Positions 35,011 through 47,890 of a stretch of 64,000 nt of DNA are shown here, in pieces. Numbering within the stretch: position 1 is the stretch's first letter; each line of letters opens with the position of its first letter. Source of the DNA: Icerya purchasi (taxonomy: Eukaryota > Arthropoda > Insecta > Hemiptera > Monophlebidae); NCBI GenBank assembly GCA_039619475.1, contig CM077115.1, positions 184,046,106 to 184,110,105 of the forward strand, in the 5' to 3' direction. A program made the translations under genes and the position numbers. Below the pieces are notes generated by a model. The model saw nothing but the letters and a program-made list of their open reading frames with translations. It had not been told where the DNA came from and did no database searches.

Positions 35011-37689
35011 ATTACCATATGTGTAGTTCCAATTTTTTTTTACTAATTAACGAAATTTAAGAAACATTGAAGTTTAATTTTAAATAATAAAAATTTCATA
35101 TAGGCCCAAACAAAAAAAAACGTGCAATTTTTTTTAATCTTTTAATGTTTATTGATATCCATTTTTGTAGCCAGAAAAGGAAATATTTGTATCGATCGAC
35201 TCCCAACAATTGCCCAAAAGCATGAATTAATGAAACGTGTATAGTTTACAAGTAATACAAAAAATAAAGGAAATTTATCTGAACTGTGAGAATCTGATGA
35301 GCTAAGGTAAAAACCGAAAAGATCCAATCTGTTTGCCGAATATTAAGCGATATTAAATTAAAAAACAACATTCCGTTTGTCGCGGTAACATTACACTCAC
35401 AGTTATTGATTTAAAACACAAAAAACACAATAATAATTGTATAAATTTCGTATTACATGAACAGACCCTAATTAAATAATAATAGACAAATTGAATTTCT
35501 CAAAGAAGTTTGTAGTACTCGTATTACGTTCATTTGTTTCCTCTATATGTAGGGAAGTTTTAATTTTTAAATAAAATCATAAACGAAATAAGAAAAATTT
35601 AAAGAGCCTAATTAAGCGGTATGATGCCCCCTTATATTCAGCACTAAAAATGATGATCTCTAAATTTTCAGCCCGTAATATGCTAACCTAACCTCAAAAT
35701 TAAATATTATGCGTTTTTCAGGTTTTTTATGATATCTCAGCCTCCAGTTGACCAATTTGGAAAAAAAAAACAAAAAAACATTGAACAATCTTGTATGGAT
35801 TCCCAAAAAAAAATACATTATCATGAAAATTGTTTCGGATTTTTTGTCACGAAATTCAAATTTTTTTAAGCTTTTCAAATCTTAAAAGCTCGATAAAAAT
35901 GAAAAGTTTTATATTAATTCATAGGTAGAAATTTTCTTCAGCAGTAGGAACTTTATAAACGGCAGCGCCATATACTTAGGGCTGCCTCGCGTAATAATGT
36001 TCCTAGCGTTTTACACTATGTGTACTTAAAGGCAGCGCTTATTATTCCAGTTATGGCCTATAAATGCTGGTTCTTTATATTTCATCATGTTAAGATTTGT
36101 TTCTGTTGTTGGTTCTTTTCCTATTCATGGATAAAGTCATCTTGCGCCGGGTTGGGTAGTTGACGAGCTTAAGGCAAAAAAAAAAAAAAAAAAATTACCC
36201 TCCTACAAAGATTATCTTTATGAAAGAATTTTTACTAGTCGTAACATTTTAAATTATGTCTGATTTTACAACAATTTCTTTTAGACTCGCGACCGAATTA
36301 ATGAACTTGTCGGAAATTTCACCGATACAAAATTCGATAAAGTTTAGTGTTTCTATGTCTATTGTGTTGCTTCAGTTATTCATGATTATATTAATCCCCA
36401 AACCGCAGCTAATATTCTTATTAGGTGCCAGCGAGATGGCATACCTAAAAGAAGATCAAAATTCGTTGACACTGTGTCGCTAGAACACATCTATCCATAT
36501 CTCATAGACTGATTTAAAACCTGCAAGTACGCGCGTCAGATTTAAAAATAATACTTAATAAATACTAAAAAAAAAAAGAAAAGAAAAAAAGAAAATGAAA
36601 CTACGTCAAATTACAAAAAAATAGCTCGCCTGGCTAATTATGGCGAAGAGTATACTACGAAAAAACCGTCGACCTTATCTACAGTGTAGCGAATGTACAG
36701 CGATTAAAATCGAACACATGGTACACGACGCTCACACAGAAACGTAACTAGAATGCAGCCATGCAAATGTGATAATTAATCAATGTTCTCAGTTCTCGAG
36801 CGTTTCTGACTAATTATTTTATTCTATAGCACGGGGCTTATACCGATTTCCGCAAACAATATAATTATCAGCATTATTTTTTTTGAATATGTTGCACTTA
36901 CGAAAATAAATTTATCAATTAACGCTAGATTTAATGTATTTCGAACATGAACGAAACACGAGCAAATGATAAAAATGAAAAGCGGCACTGCCCACCTGGT
37001 GGCAAGATTGTCGCTCTGTACTTAACCTAATTGTTATTCTTCTCAAATTGCATGTTTTTGTTTATTTGTTTACGAGCACATATTTCATAATCAAATCACG
37101 GTCATCTTCGAACTAACGGCTATTCCATTTTCAACGAAACAATCCTTTGCCATTTCTTTTGGCCGCTTTGTATTTCGCAAATATCATTTTACACTAACGG
37201 TACTAGCCTCGAATTATATAATACAGTCCCCCTCTAGGTCACCCTAATCATTTTACGTGCTATTATTAACGCCGTGTATGAAAATAGTTCATCAAAATAT
37301 AAAATAGAGTTAATTCGTTTCTCCAATAAATAATATCGAATTTGAAAATATAAACAAAACATCAGAAATAATAATCAGATATGAATCCTTCTACGGATTT
37401 ATATTAATTTGCTCGTCTGCTATTCTATGCATATATATGTAGTAGTCATGTCTTGTCCTATATCTTTTGTAAATTACCATATACATATAGGTGAATATCT
37501 ACCCGTAAATTTATTTTTAAACATTTTGTAATATACGCATAATCAATTTTTTTTTACTTTTTCGAAAACGTTATTGTAGAACCTTTGTCCAGCAATCCAG
37601 GAACAATGCTAAAAAACGTAAGTAATAGTTTGTCCTTTTTTTCCTTTTTTCTTTTTTTTTAGTATTTCTTTAGCAGTAATATAAATTAT
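35011..37689. other. No gene seen
   Basis: AT-rich DNA with several A-runs (for example 36177-36194) and no supported frame. A GGCAGCGC octamer occurs twice (near 35960 and 36032), but no element boundaries could be drawn around it. Confidence 0.45.
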
Positions 37690-37830
37690 AGTACCAGAAT
37701 GCAAGAGGACAGGTTAACAACCAAGAGAATTTATGAATTCTCATGAAAACGAAGAAAATAAGACCTGCATGGTTCAATGAATGTGAAAAGGATATATGGA
37801 ATTAATGGATGTTACTGAAACACAAATGTG
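37690..37830 (+). pseudogene. Tiny RTE/CR1-like ORF2 C-terminal remnant
   Basis: Shifting frames give QEDRLTTKRIYEF and RPAWFNECEKDIWN. These resemble the DRLPRRIYEW...GRPRKTWxxCVEEDM tail common in RTE-type LINE proteins. It is short and strongly decayed, with no ends defined. Confidence 0.35.
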
Positions 37831-40800
37831 TTTAATAAGGGGAGAATGGTTTCATAAAACAGTTGCGACGTCAATCTTTAAAATAGAAAACACCGGAAGA
37901 GGTGTCGCTTTCGATAAGCCATAAAAATGCCTTGCTGGAGGGTCTCAAGAAATACTGGAAAGATGTTTTAAGGAAGGAAAAAGGATAAAAGATGTAAAAT
38001 GAAAACTTAGTTGTTTAGCGTAGTCCATAGAGGCTGAAATCGGGGGGGAAAAAAAAAAAATATATAATAAAAAATTCGTCCATGAGCGGAGATCCCAAAA
38101 AAATCTGTCGAATTTTCTTATGTTTCTGCGGATAAAAGCAAAAATCACGTAATTGTATTTAATATTTTTTTAACATGTGTATGCTGGCCAAAATAAATAA
38201 ATATTTCCGGCTTAAAACTATAATTTTATTACTCTGGCCATACTGTTAACTTAGGAACGAAGGGGAGACGGAGTCAAGCCTGGCTATATTACCGAGAGTG
38301 GAAGTATATTTATTTTTTGGGAAACCATAACATTTACGTGCAGAATGTTTCGGCACTGAACATTTTTAAGTGGGCGGTTTTATAAAGAAAAAGGGTAACT
38401 GCTGAACTGAAAATTATATAATACGCTCGAACGAAATTTAGCTAGAACAACTTTTAGTATTAATTAGCGTGGAAACTAATAATACAAAAAAAAAAAAAAG
38501 AAAAGAAAGTTTTGAAGATGGAAAAATATTACAGAAAAAAAGTAATTAAAAAAAATGCTAATTTCAAGATTTCCTTTAAAAATTTAATAAAAATGCACTG
38601 AAAAGTAAAAAATAATATGTTCCAGAGTAATACACAAACTGTATTAAATTTAAATTAAAACAATAATTAGAATATAATGATTATAACAGCGCAGTCATTC
38701 GTATAAGCCAAGTGCTGCGTGTAAACATCAGGAATATTTGTAATGCGGTTTTTAATTACTGTTACAATTTGACATACCGAGACTATATGATGTATGAATA
38801 TATTGTTTAAGAATAATTATAATATTTTCTCTCTTTTAAGGTGTATAAGATTACCTTTTATCGAGTAATAATAATTTAGACACCTTTTCGTCAATTTCAA
38901 TTAAATTTTTAGAGTAAAGTATCCGGTATTTTTCTTAATCAATTTCAGTTTGCAATTTTTACCGTAAATACTTTTGAATGGTAAAATAAATATAAACCAA
39001 TCTCACTTTTGGTACTCTATAAAGAACTGGATATTCATTTAAGAATACTCGTATTATATTTGAATTCCGTCAGTGATATAAATCGCCCTTCGGTGGTTTC
39101 GAATTCATTCTTTTTATTTGAATATATATATGTATATATATATGTATATATCTATTTCCGTAAGAAACTAACGGTAATGCTTTAAGCCGTTCCCTTTAAT
39201 CGACCCCGGTTAATTATCAAATTTTAAGTATTCATATATTTTCTCTGTATTCTCGTGAAAATTATTCGGCTAATTCTTGTCACTTAAGCAAAGAAAGTAC
39301 ATCTCTAAAAGGAGTCTCCTTTTTTCAACGTTTATTATTTCAATGACTACTCGATAAATAATTGGCGATACTTGACGGTATACTTTTATAACCGGTCGTA
39401 ACTGACTAGTAAATTTCGAAAAAATAAAAGGAGTGGGTATCATTCGAACAGGAAAGACGCGTAATATTTCCCGTCAGCTATGAGTTCTTTAATACGCGCT
39501 TGAACCTTAACAATCCCGACGCCCTATCAAGGGTAATTTACTTTATTTTTACCGTATGGCAGTTTCAAGATCGTTTATTCGATTTTTAAATTTTAATTGA
39601 TTAAAAATTATTTTTTTCCCAGCTTACGTTTCCATGCTTAATATTAATAATATTTTAAGCGCCATTGCCGTTTGTACTATTGCTCAAAACTTCTCCAAGC
39701 AGACGACATTTTTTCATGTTTTTTTACCGAGTATTTGTGTTTACCGCGATGGTACGCTCACGTGGTACCCCACCACTGACTGGCAGATTTTTCGATGAAA
39801 ATCATCAAAATCGGCACGCACGAACAAATGTAAAATAAAAAAAAGAAACTTACGCGACGATAACCTGCTACTTTTCGAAGTCGGTAAAAAGAGAAAGTTA
39901 CACTTCGATACTTTATAATGATCAAACTAAAGTGTCGCGCTGAGCTTAGGTCAATCACTCTAAGCACTGCAGAGTAATCACGTTTCGAAATCGCAACAAG
40001 TTTGTAACAGAAGGCCATTGTCGAGGTATGTTCTGCGGTAGCGAAATTTAAGCAGATTTTTCAAAAAGAAACCTTAAAGATTATCCGAATAAAACATATT
40101 TGGCGCGCCGCAGGTTATTCGAAGGATGCCGATATAATTCTGTAGATAGCTCTGACGTACAAACTCTTCATTTCATTGAAAAACATCGATACGAGTGCCG
40201 ACTTGTAAAAGTTTTGCCGAACTTATATATAATATCGATATATTTAAAACGTTCCAAAAACGGCTGCCCGCAGAGGGGATTCTTATTCACGACACATCTT
40301 GACAAAAAAACCTGAAGAACGATCGATGGCGCTTGCTCCAGTCGCTCAAATTAGAAATATACATTAACCGGTCTAAATGATATTACAGTTGATCAGATGA
40401 TTATTAGCTATCCTGCAAAAGGTTAAAAGAGACGATAATGCCGTGCTAACTTGACCAATCTTAAGAAAACATTTAGCGAATGTTCGTATAAGTCAGGGTA
40501 CATAATGAACGCGTGTGCCTGAAGAGTTACGGTCGCGATATCTTACGTTGATATATCAGATATGTGACGTGAAAATTGACAAGCCGTTCTTCAACGACGA
40601 ATTAACCGATCACGACGTGTCTCGCTGACGTCCTGTTCATACCGAGCAATGTTACTTAAAAATGATTGTAGATCGGAAGAGCACTTTTTGTAACCAAAGA
40701 AAATGTGCGTTGTCTTTGATGGAATGGAAAAGCAAGCGGTGAAGAAATTCCCGGTGTACAGTATATGCCGTGGGATGCAAAAGCTCTCAGTACTGAACGT

Positions 40801-42350
40801 CGTTTCAGACACGGGTGAGCAGAGGTATTATTTATTATTGCGCTCTGATAAACTCAAGAAAGATAGCTCTGTCAACAATATGCCTTGAAGGACACGAGCT
40901 GCGAAATGAAGCGTCAACGTGAAATCCGATCGCACATTGTATGGGAAAATCGTACGATCCGAATAATTCCGAACTAATACGTTGAAAGATGGCGAAGTTG
41001 TTATCTAAAAATCGAGAATTTACCTGGTGCGAACTTTTCATGAAATATGCTCACAATACGAATGATGGCTTTTCTCGAAACAAATTCCGAATTCCGTTTA
41101 ATACAAGATTTTGCGGGGGAAAAAAATTTGTTTGCTACGATAATTTAGAAAATTAATTTATGAATTATAATTGTATACTGTAGATAGTGGCGTCAATTAG
41201 AACAGGGTGCAATTGCCCTTCAAGAGTTTAAAATTCGAAAAAATTATTAATAATTAGTTCCACCCCGTCATTTTTTCTCCTAAATTTTCCGTTTAGTTGG
41301 GTTCTCTTAATTATAATTAAACACACTTTTTTTTTTTTTTTTTATTTTTACATCAGTTGCTTTTTGTATTGTGCTTTATCATTTGCAAAATTACGCGTAT
41401 ATTTAGTGTAAGAAATAAAAATTACGCTTATCAATTGAAAATGTATCGTTTAATTCAGGCAAATAATTCTGGTCATAAAGTGTTCTTTTTTTTAAAAAAT
41501 TTCCCCCACTCTACTTCATCACTAAGTAAAAATTAAAAGTGCCGTCCTTTGATTTTAAAAAGTATTCAGGTTTTTCTGGAATTTCGACAATTTTAAATCC
41601 GAAAAATTCATTTTATTTCCAACCTACATTTTCATGATAACCCAAATTTGATATTTTAAGTATCGTATTAAAAATTTCTCTAAACAAAACCCTATTTCTT
41701 GATAACTACACCGTAATCACCGATACCCATCGGTACAAACATGCGAGGCCGCTACTGACCAGAGTAAATTTTCGAATAAACCGATTAAAATCAGTCCAAA
41801 TAAAACAAACATAAAAAACCAAACAAAGAAACATACACACGATGTAATTCTCTCTTCTTTTTTTTTTAAATCGATAAAAAGAATTCGTTTGTTAGTAATT
41901 TGATATTGTCATTTTTTTTTGTTCGCAAAATAATATCCGATTGTTTAAATATCATAATTTAAGTAGACAATGTTATTGGTTGTGAATTAGAATACATTTT
42001 TTTACATACTTTGGAATAACGGATTATTAATTATTTGATATTTTTTTAAATATCTGTAAAATTGTTCGTGCTTTTTTTCTGTTTTTACACCTAAACCGAA
42101 TCTCCGTGTTTGCAATAAAAATTGTCTCGAAACCGTAACATTGCAAATATATTAATGATAAAAATATGAGCACATCCGTAGAGATCGTGAAAATTAGTCC
42201 ATGGTATAAATACTAAAATAAGCGTTAAATTTTAGCTGTGCTTTCGAAACAGATTAAAGAAGATGCAATTTTATCCATTTATTTATAAAAAGTGTACGAC
42301 AGTTATGAACTAAAAGGAAGTTCTCTTTTCTAAGGAATATCAAACTGAAC
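37831..42350. other. No gene seen
   Basis: AT-rich DNA with microsatellite-like TA/TG at 39123-39155 and homopolymers near 41326-41343. Frames at 39.7-41.0 kb are 60-86 codons long, overlap on both strands and have no motifs. A 15-mer identical to the start of a common sequencing adapter occurs at 40670-40684 (see findings). Confidence 0.45.
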
Positions 42351-42361
42351 ACTGAACCTCG

Positions 42362-42560
42362 GTGGCCACCAATCCAAATGTCCAAAAAAATAAATTCTTT
42401 CTTCTTAATAGGTTGAGACTGGGACACACATCCGTGTCCCACAATCATATTCTTCAGGGAGCCCCTCCACCGATTTCCTACCCATTTTGCAATGCAGCGA
42501 CAGTGCTAACTTTCCTCACCGCAAATAACCTTTTAGGTAGACTACAATGATTCCTATGCT
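42362..42560 (+). pseudogene. I-like LINE ORF2 tail fragment
   Basis: The frame reads LLNRLRLGHTSVSHNHILQG then SYPFCNAATVL, matching the LTRLRIGHT...H...C-x2-C tail after RNase H in I-like LINEs; compare ITRLRIGHTKLTHN in the 21-26 kb element. Only the tail remains, and the frame is broken after about 50 residues. It lies just upstream of a second, different tail at 42.9-43.8 kb. Confidence 0.55.
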
Positions 42561-42859
42561 CGTTAAAGGACCCTGGGCAGTTATACACGGCAAACGAGTA
42601 GATAATAGTAGAAAAAAAGCGAATAAAAACAAAAAAAAGGAGATTCTATTTTTTTATTGTAGGCGTAAACAATTTTAAAAAAGCATTCTAATAAATCGAA
42701 ATATAATTAAGTTTTTTTTTCTTTTCTCCTTTTAACGTTGGCGATTCGAGATGTGGTCTTGTGCAGCTGTAATTAATTTCGTTAAATAAAAAAATTGAAA
42801 ATCTCGAAAATTGTGAAAATAATACAAAAAACCTAAACTTTTACTACTCATCGTGAAAA

Positions 42860-43790
42860 ATAGAAATGGCAGCCAGAGCAATTAGCAACCACGTGGGCCA
42901 CCTAGTATATTACACTGATTAAGCCAAAAGGCGAACTAAGGCCGCTACCGGCATCCTGCGCCTTCGTAGGGCAGATCATCTCACATCAAGCCAGACTTAA
43001 CAATGCCTGTGATGCATTGGATGCAGAATTGCACGAAATTTCTTACTGCCTCCATCACCTAGTCACGGATCACAACAAATCTATAAAAGTTCTCATAGTC
43101 ACTGATTCCCTACGGGCGTTATGTATACTGGAAAACCAAAAATGCAGCAACCGCTAATATTGAAAATACACCGCTATCTAAATCAGTTGAACCAAACGAA
43201 CAGTCGGGTGACGTGTTTATTTGAGTCTCTGGACAGATCGGGGTAACTGGTAACGAGAGGGTCGATGTGGAAGCGCTCTCGGCGTTGTTCTCGCCAATGA
43301 CAGAGAACGCGGACCTACCATCCTCGATGATGCATATTTTTCTAAGAAAGTGCGAGAACCAGTGGAAAACCGAATGGGCAGCTACTACAACGTTCTTAAA
43401 AAACATTAAATCCACAGTCGAACCATGGTGGCCATCGGAGGAACTATCCCGGCACGATTTTAAAATTCTTAGCCCGCTGCGAATTGGTCACCTGTCTCGC
43501 ACAGTCATATAATCAGAAAATCTTCGCCTCCTTCAACTAAGTGCCTCTTCTGTGGCCAGGCTGGTATACCGACAGTTCCACACATATTTCTCACGTGCCC
43601 AAAGTTCGCTACGTTCCGGACGCAACATGATCTACCCAGTAACATACAGGATTGTTTAACTAACGTAAGAAGGATTATAGCCTTCGTTAGAACAATTAGT
43701 TTAACCCAACATATATAAATTACCTCCGTATATGTGCTATAATGCCCTTACTAGTTAAAAACGGCGCATATAAAAAAGGTAAGAATTTTA
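42860..43790 (+). pseudogene. I-like LINE RNase H and tail, degenerate
   Basis: Pieces in several frames show VYYTD (near 42910), VLIVTDSLRALCILE (near 43088-43132), GVTGNERVDVEALSAL (near 43240-43285; the GNExxD motif), PLRIGHLSRT (near 43470), and an intact finger CLFCGQAGIPTVPHIFLTC (near 43544-43600; C-x2-C-x8-H-x4-C). The frame ends near RTISLTQHI, and an A-rich tract follows near 43788-43799. This is the C-terminal third of ORF2 of an I-like LINE on +. Frame breaks make it dead. No TSD was found. Confidence 0.75.
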
Positions 43791-43799
43791 AAAAAAAAT

Positions 43800-45025
43800 G
43801 AAAAATTTTCTGTCGGGAAGCCGGAAAAAGGTAACCTTTTGTTGATAGAAATTCGGGGTTCGTTTAATTGTTTTCAATAAAAACTGTTCTGCATTCGTTC
43901 TTGACGGTAAAGTTGCGAAAAAATTTTTAAAATCTTTTATTATGAGCCCGTAGATATTAGTCAGCTTTACAATCTCCTCAAATATTTCCATAAAACGTTA
44001 AAAAAATAATTTTAAAATAAGAGGTCAGCTAAAATTTATTGAACTACACGTATGGTAACTCATTATGGATACATTTTCCGCCCCTTAAATGCATTTTGAA
44101 AACATTATTGGTATGTCATACAATAATCAAAAAAAAAAAAAAAAAAAAAAAAAAAGGTGTTTGAACAACGACATTACTGAATTATGTAATTCACGTCACA
44201 TTTGCGATCATGAAAAATCTATATCGAATGTGTTTTATTCCACCAAATGAATATAACAGACGGTCCGTTTATAAAATTAAAATAAGTCAAAAAAATGCAA
44301 TAATTGATTTTTTCCCCCTCGGATTACACTGTTATTTAAAAGTAACATTTTCCTTTTATTTTTGTGATACATTTAAAAATATAGCTTTCAGTTCTATCTT
44401 AACTTTTTTTTTTTATTCTTTGAAAAAGAACGATTGTATATAGATAGCGTACATAATCAGAATTCTAGGACCGGTCAAAGTAGAGAGAGCCAGTAGAAAA
44501 AATAGTAGTTCCATCTGGCGTAGGGACTAGAACAGTATGCGCAAGCAGCCGCAATTATATCGGTGACTGTGTGGTCATATTCGTTCGTCAGCGATTAGAA
44601 TCATTAGCTACATCCAATGAATAGTGTTCATTTTAACCTTTGCCTTCATAAATTGATATCCTGTATCAATATAATATTCACGTTTATAGATTTTTTCCAC
44701 TTTTTTCTTTCGTCGATGATTTCATTTAAGAATTTAAATTGCTAATAAGCTGATGCGTTTTTTATTTTATTTATTTTTTTTAATTTGATTCGATTGAGTT
44801 TCAAAACTTTCATTTAAAAAAGAGCTTTCGTTAAATTTCTACTATTTTTAAATAATAACTGTGTCAATCATTCGTTTTATTATTTTTCATATTCACTGTA
44901 CTATTGAACAATACTTTTGGGGTTCCCGCTAAGGGGGCGATGGGAACATTTTCTCTTTTCCAATTTATGAACATCCGTTAGAATCTATTTTTAAAAGTCA
45001 CTTTTACTTATTGATTAGCAATATA
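43800..45025. other. No gene seen
   Basis: AT-rich DNA. A poly-A run of 27 nt lies at about 44129-44155. No recognisable retroposon body precedes it. Confidence 0.45.
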
Positions 45026-45249
45026 CAGGGTGTGCCAAAAGAAAGTACACACATATATTTTACAAATATTACCACTTACAAACTAAATGCATGTTCATAT
45101 ACTATTTCAAATATTCAAATTGGGCTCCGTCAGCATTTATGCAGTCCTGTAAACGATCTGGAATACTGTTGACATTTTTTCTTAAAGATGGAATTTATTT
45201 CCAAGACATTGAAAACAGTATATTGTGAACTTTCTTTTGGCACACCCAG
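45026..45249. mobile_element. Mariner/IS630-type MITE, 224 bp, TA TSD
   Basis: The left terminus (45026-45046, beginning CAGGGTGTGCCAAAAG) and right terminus (45229-45249) form 21-bp inverted repeats with one mismatch. TA dinucleotides flank both ends (45024-45025 and 45250-45251), the signature of Tc1/mariner/IS630 insertion. On the minus strand, 45178-45102 encodes a short tail with SIPDRLQDCINADGAQFEYL and then a stop, which looks like the C-terminus of a rosa/IS630-like transposase. The element is an internally deleted, non-autonomous derivative. Confidence 0.85.
45102..45178 (-). pseudogene. Transposase C-terminal remnant in MITE
   Basis: About 25 codons ending at a TAG (45104-45102) read VNSIPDRLQDCINADGAQFE, the usual ending of mariner/IS630-like transposases (a P-x-R-I/L-Q-x-C-I-x-x-x-G-x-x-F-E pattern). 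The catalytic DDE/D core is absent. Confidence 0.7.
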
Positions 45250-45251
45250 TA

Positions 45252-47559
45252 CATATATATATATATATGCACATCAATGGTAAAATAAAAATATTAAATA
45301 GAATTAGGGAGTGATGAGAGGGAGAGTGCGTGTGTACATGAGAAACAGTTATTGGCTAGGATTCATGGTAAGCCATGCATCGAGCCTGAAACGGTTGCGC
45401 GTGATCGTGGATCGGAGCAAAAAATATAAATCGGTCAATCACAGAAGGCATGGAAACAAAAACAGACGAAAAATACCATAAGTCAGTTAGCTACTTTTAC
45501 AGTCAGTCAAAATTGAATCTTTCGCTCAACCGTCAGACTCTGAATAGCGAACATCTGGAATTGCTAGGAACACCTTTCACCTAGTTTGCGTTGTCACGAT
45601 GAATACGAAGTTACGGGAAAACGTTATCGTTTAATTCGTCGCAATTTTATCGATTTATTAATTTATCGAATTTCACCCTTTTGTTTACCGAAGATCTAGC
45701 TTTGAACCACCACGAATTTGTGTCATTCTAGCCACAACTAGTGGTACATATTGTTTATACATATTTAATTCTATAAATCGTGTAATTATACTATTGCAAG
45801 TATTGTTTGTTAGCAGTCAATTGACATGGAAAAATTCTGTGTAGACTGAATTAATGTAATTCATTAAAAGAAAAATTTGGTTTTCCGTTTTCATAATACC
45901 AATAATAATAATTCTAATCTGAGATGTAATAAATTAAATAAATTTTATATCCACGAGTTTAAAGTTCATCTCGTATCATTCCTGAGGATAAATAAATTAA
46001 ATTTAGCGTTTGATGGAAATATCGAATTAAATTAGAAAAATCTGAATAGAACTTAACATTTAACATTCCTGGTAAGGATAAATTAGTAAATACAAAATCA
46101 AGTGTTACAACTTGACTGGAAAAAAATAATTTTTTTTTTTTTTGGAGGTTTGTTTACAAGGACATTGGCCCAAGAACAAAGGACATAGTACGCAACAGAC
46201 CCAGGTATCAAAAAAAAAAAAAAAAAAGTTTATAATCCAATTCCGTTCTTTGTAAATAATCTCGGCAAGCGATTGCTATACTGTGTCAGAATATTTTCGA
46301 ATTAATTTTCAACACTAATTAGCCAAAAGGTTAATGTACCATCAGCACGTAATACCACGTTTGAATGTTAATGTGAAAGTTTACATAATCGTAGCATTTA
46401 CTCTGCGGTACCAGCGATTGGTAAATATTACTAGGCCCGTAGAACGGATGCTTATTTAACTGTTATTTGCACAGCAAACAATTTACACTAAAACGATTTC
46501 TGTAAAGGACGTCGAGAAGAATTCGTTAATAATTTCATGCAGATGGAGATATACCATTTACAACGATTCGATAAACTGATCGAAACAAATGAAGGCAAAT
46601 TAAAAAATATCGAATAAGGAAAGCGGATAAAAACCAAAAAAAATTTCATTTTTAAAACAAGTTACTCATTGATACTTGGATCGGATAATGACGATTGTTC
46701 TTTTATCAACATAAAATTATCACAATCCGTTGAAATACGCGCACTGGTTTGAGGGATGACGCCGAGGTTCTTTTCTGGTAGCATTCTGTCCTCGGATTTA
46801 CCGCTTTTTTATACCATCTGTGAAACGAGACATGCTTAGGAGATTCGATAATCGAAAATTTTCGTTTAACAAGAAGGGATAGGATTTTCGAAAATACAGT
46901 ACGGATGAGATTATTGTCGCCAAGATGGAAGAACAAAGAAATTCATTATTCTGTTTTGAAATTAGCTGGTTTTCAAACGTGTTTTTTTCTTAATTAGTTC
47001 TCCATTATTTTTGATTCGCTTCGTTATGGTACTTTATTTCAAGTTTACACTATAAAAGTTGCCCATCAGCCAAACAGTGCACGATAGAAACATAAAGAGA
47101 GGCAAAGATTTATCGATTATACGTTTGTGAGAGATAGCGATTTGACTAATTCACAGTTGGCAGGGGATCTTATTATCGTAAATTTTCTTCCATGTGGTGC
47201 TACCTTAGTTCGATAGAATAAATAAAATTATAAATTAACCGACATACTGTGTAGTCACATACTACCCCGCAATCACGAGCCTCAAGGTCTGAAGTGTTTG
47301 GATAAAAGTGTGAAGGAAGGTATGAAACAATTCGGGTCAGTTCAAAAAAGAGGAGCAGAAGAAAAAAGGTTTAGTACAAAAATAAAAATTAACGTTAATC
47401 CATGTAATTCTTCAAGTAAATACATTTCATGCTAGCGAATAGTACGATCTGGATCGTGTTAGCGAATCGTACACAGGTAGCATGTAATCCGCTATTTAGA
47501 TTGCAAACATGACTGTAAATATCCTCAGAGTAATCGGTTGTTCCTTAAAAAAAAAAGAT
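45252..47559. other. No gene seen
   Basis: AT-rich DNA with homopolymers near 46130-46144 and 46211-46227. A TATAAAAG at 47051-47058 lies in otherwise unremarkable sequence without a recognisable exon downstream. Confidence 0.45.
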
Positions 47560-47890
47560 CTATCTCATTTTACACTACAACATAGTATTTTATTTCCCTT
47601 CTTTTTTATAATCCTTAATATTTCCTCTATTTCATACTCCGTTATAACTTAATTTCGCCACTTTGGACCGTCATCTCTCTCCCTAGTTCTCATAATTATA
47701 CTTTCTGCTTTTATACTTCAACTTGCCATTCCCGTATTTTCTATTCTCGCGAGTCGATCATTCTTTCTATAAGCATTTTCTTTCTTATCTCCAACTTCTC
47801 TGTATAATTTTTTAGCTTTTTTTATTCTTTATAATTCCTATGATTTGTATTCCTGTTGAAATGTAAGAATTGTTTCGGATGTCTTTCAAT
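47560..47890 (-). pseudogene. Decayed LINE fragment (linker/early RT)
   Basis: On the minus strand, frames read KKAKKLYREVGDKKENAYRK and ITEYEIEEILRIIKKKGNK. The second resembles the I-T-x-x-E-V/I-x-x-x-I-x-x-L-K-x-x-K-A-P-G segment before the RT fingers of LINEs. No catalytic motif remains. Confidence 0.35.

Noticed and set aside
41187..41760. Possible hAT-type MITE with TAGTGGCG and CCGCTACTG ends
   Set aside because: The ends match poorly as inverted repeats and no 8-bp target duplication is present (ACTGTAGA versus ACCAGAGT).
47051..47090. TATAAAAG box as a promoter
   Set aside because: Spacing to the nearest initiator-like CAGTG is short (about 25 bp), and no exon, splice site or motif-bearing frame lies downstream.
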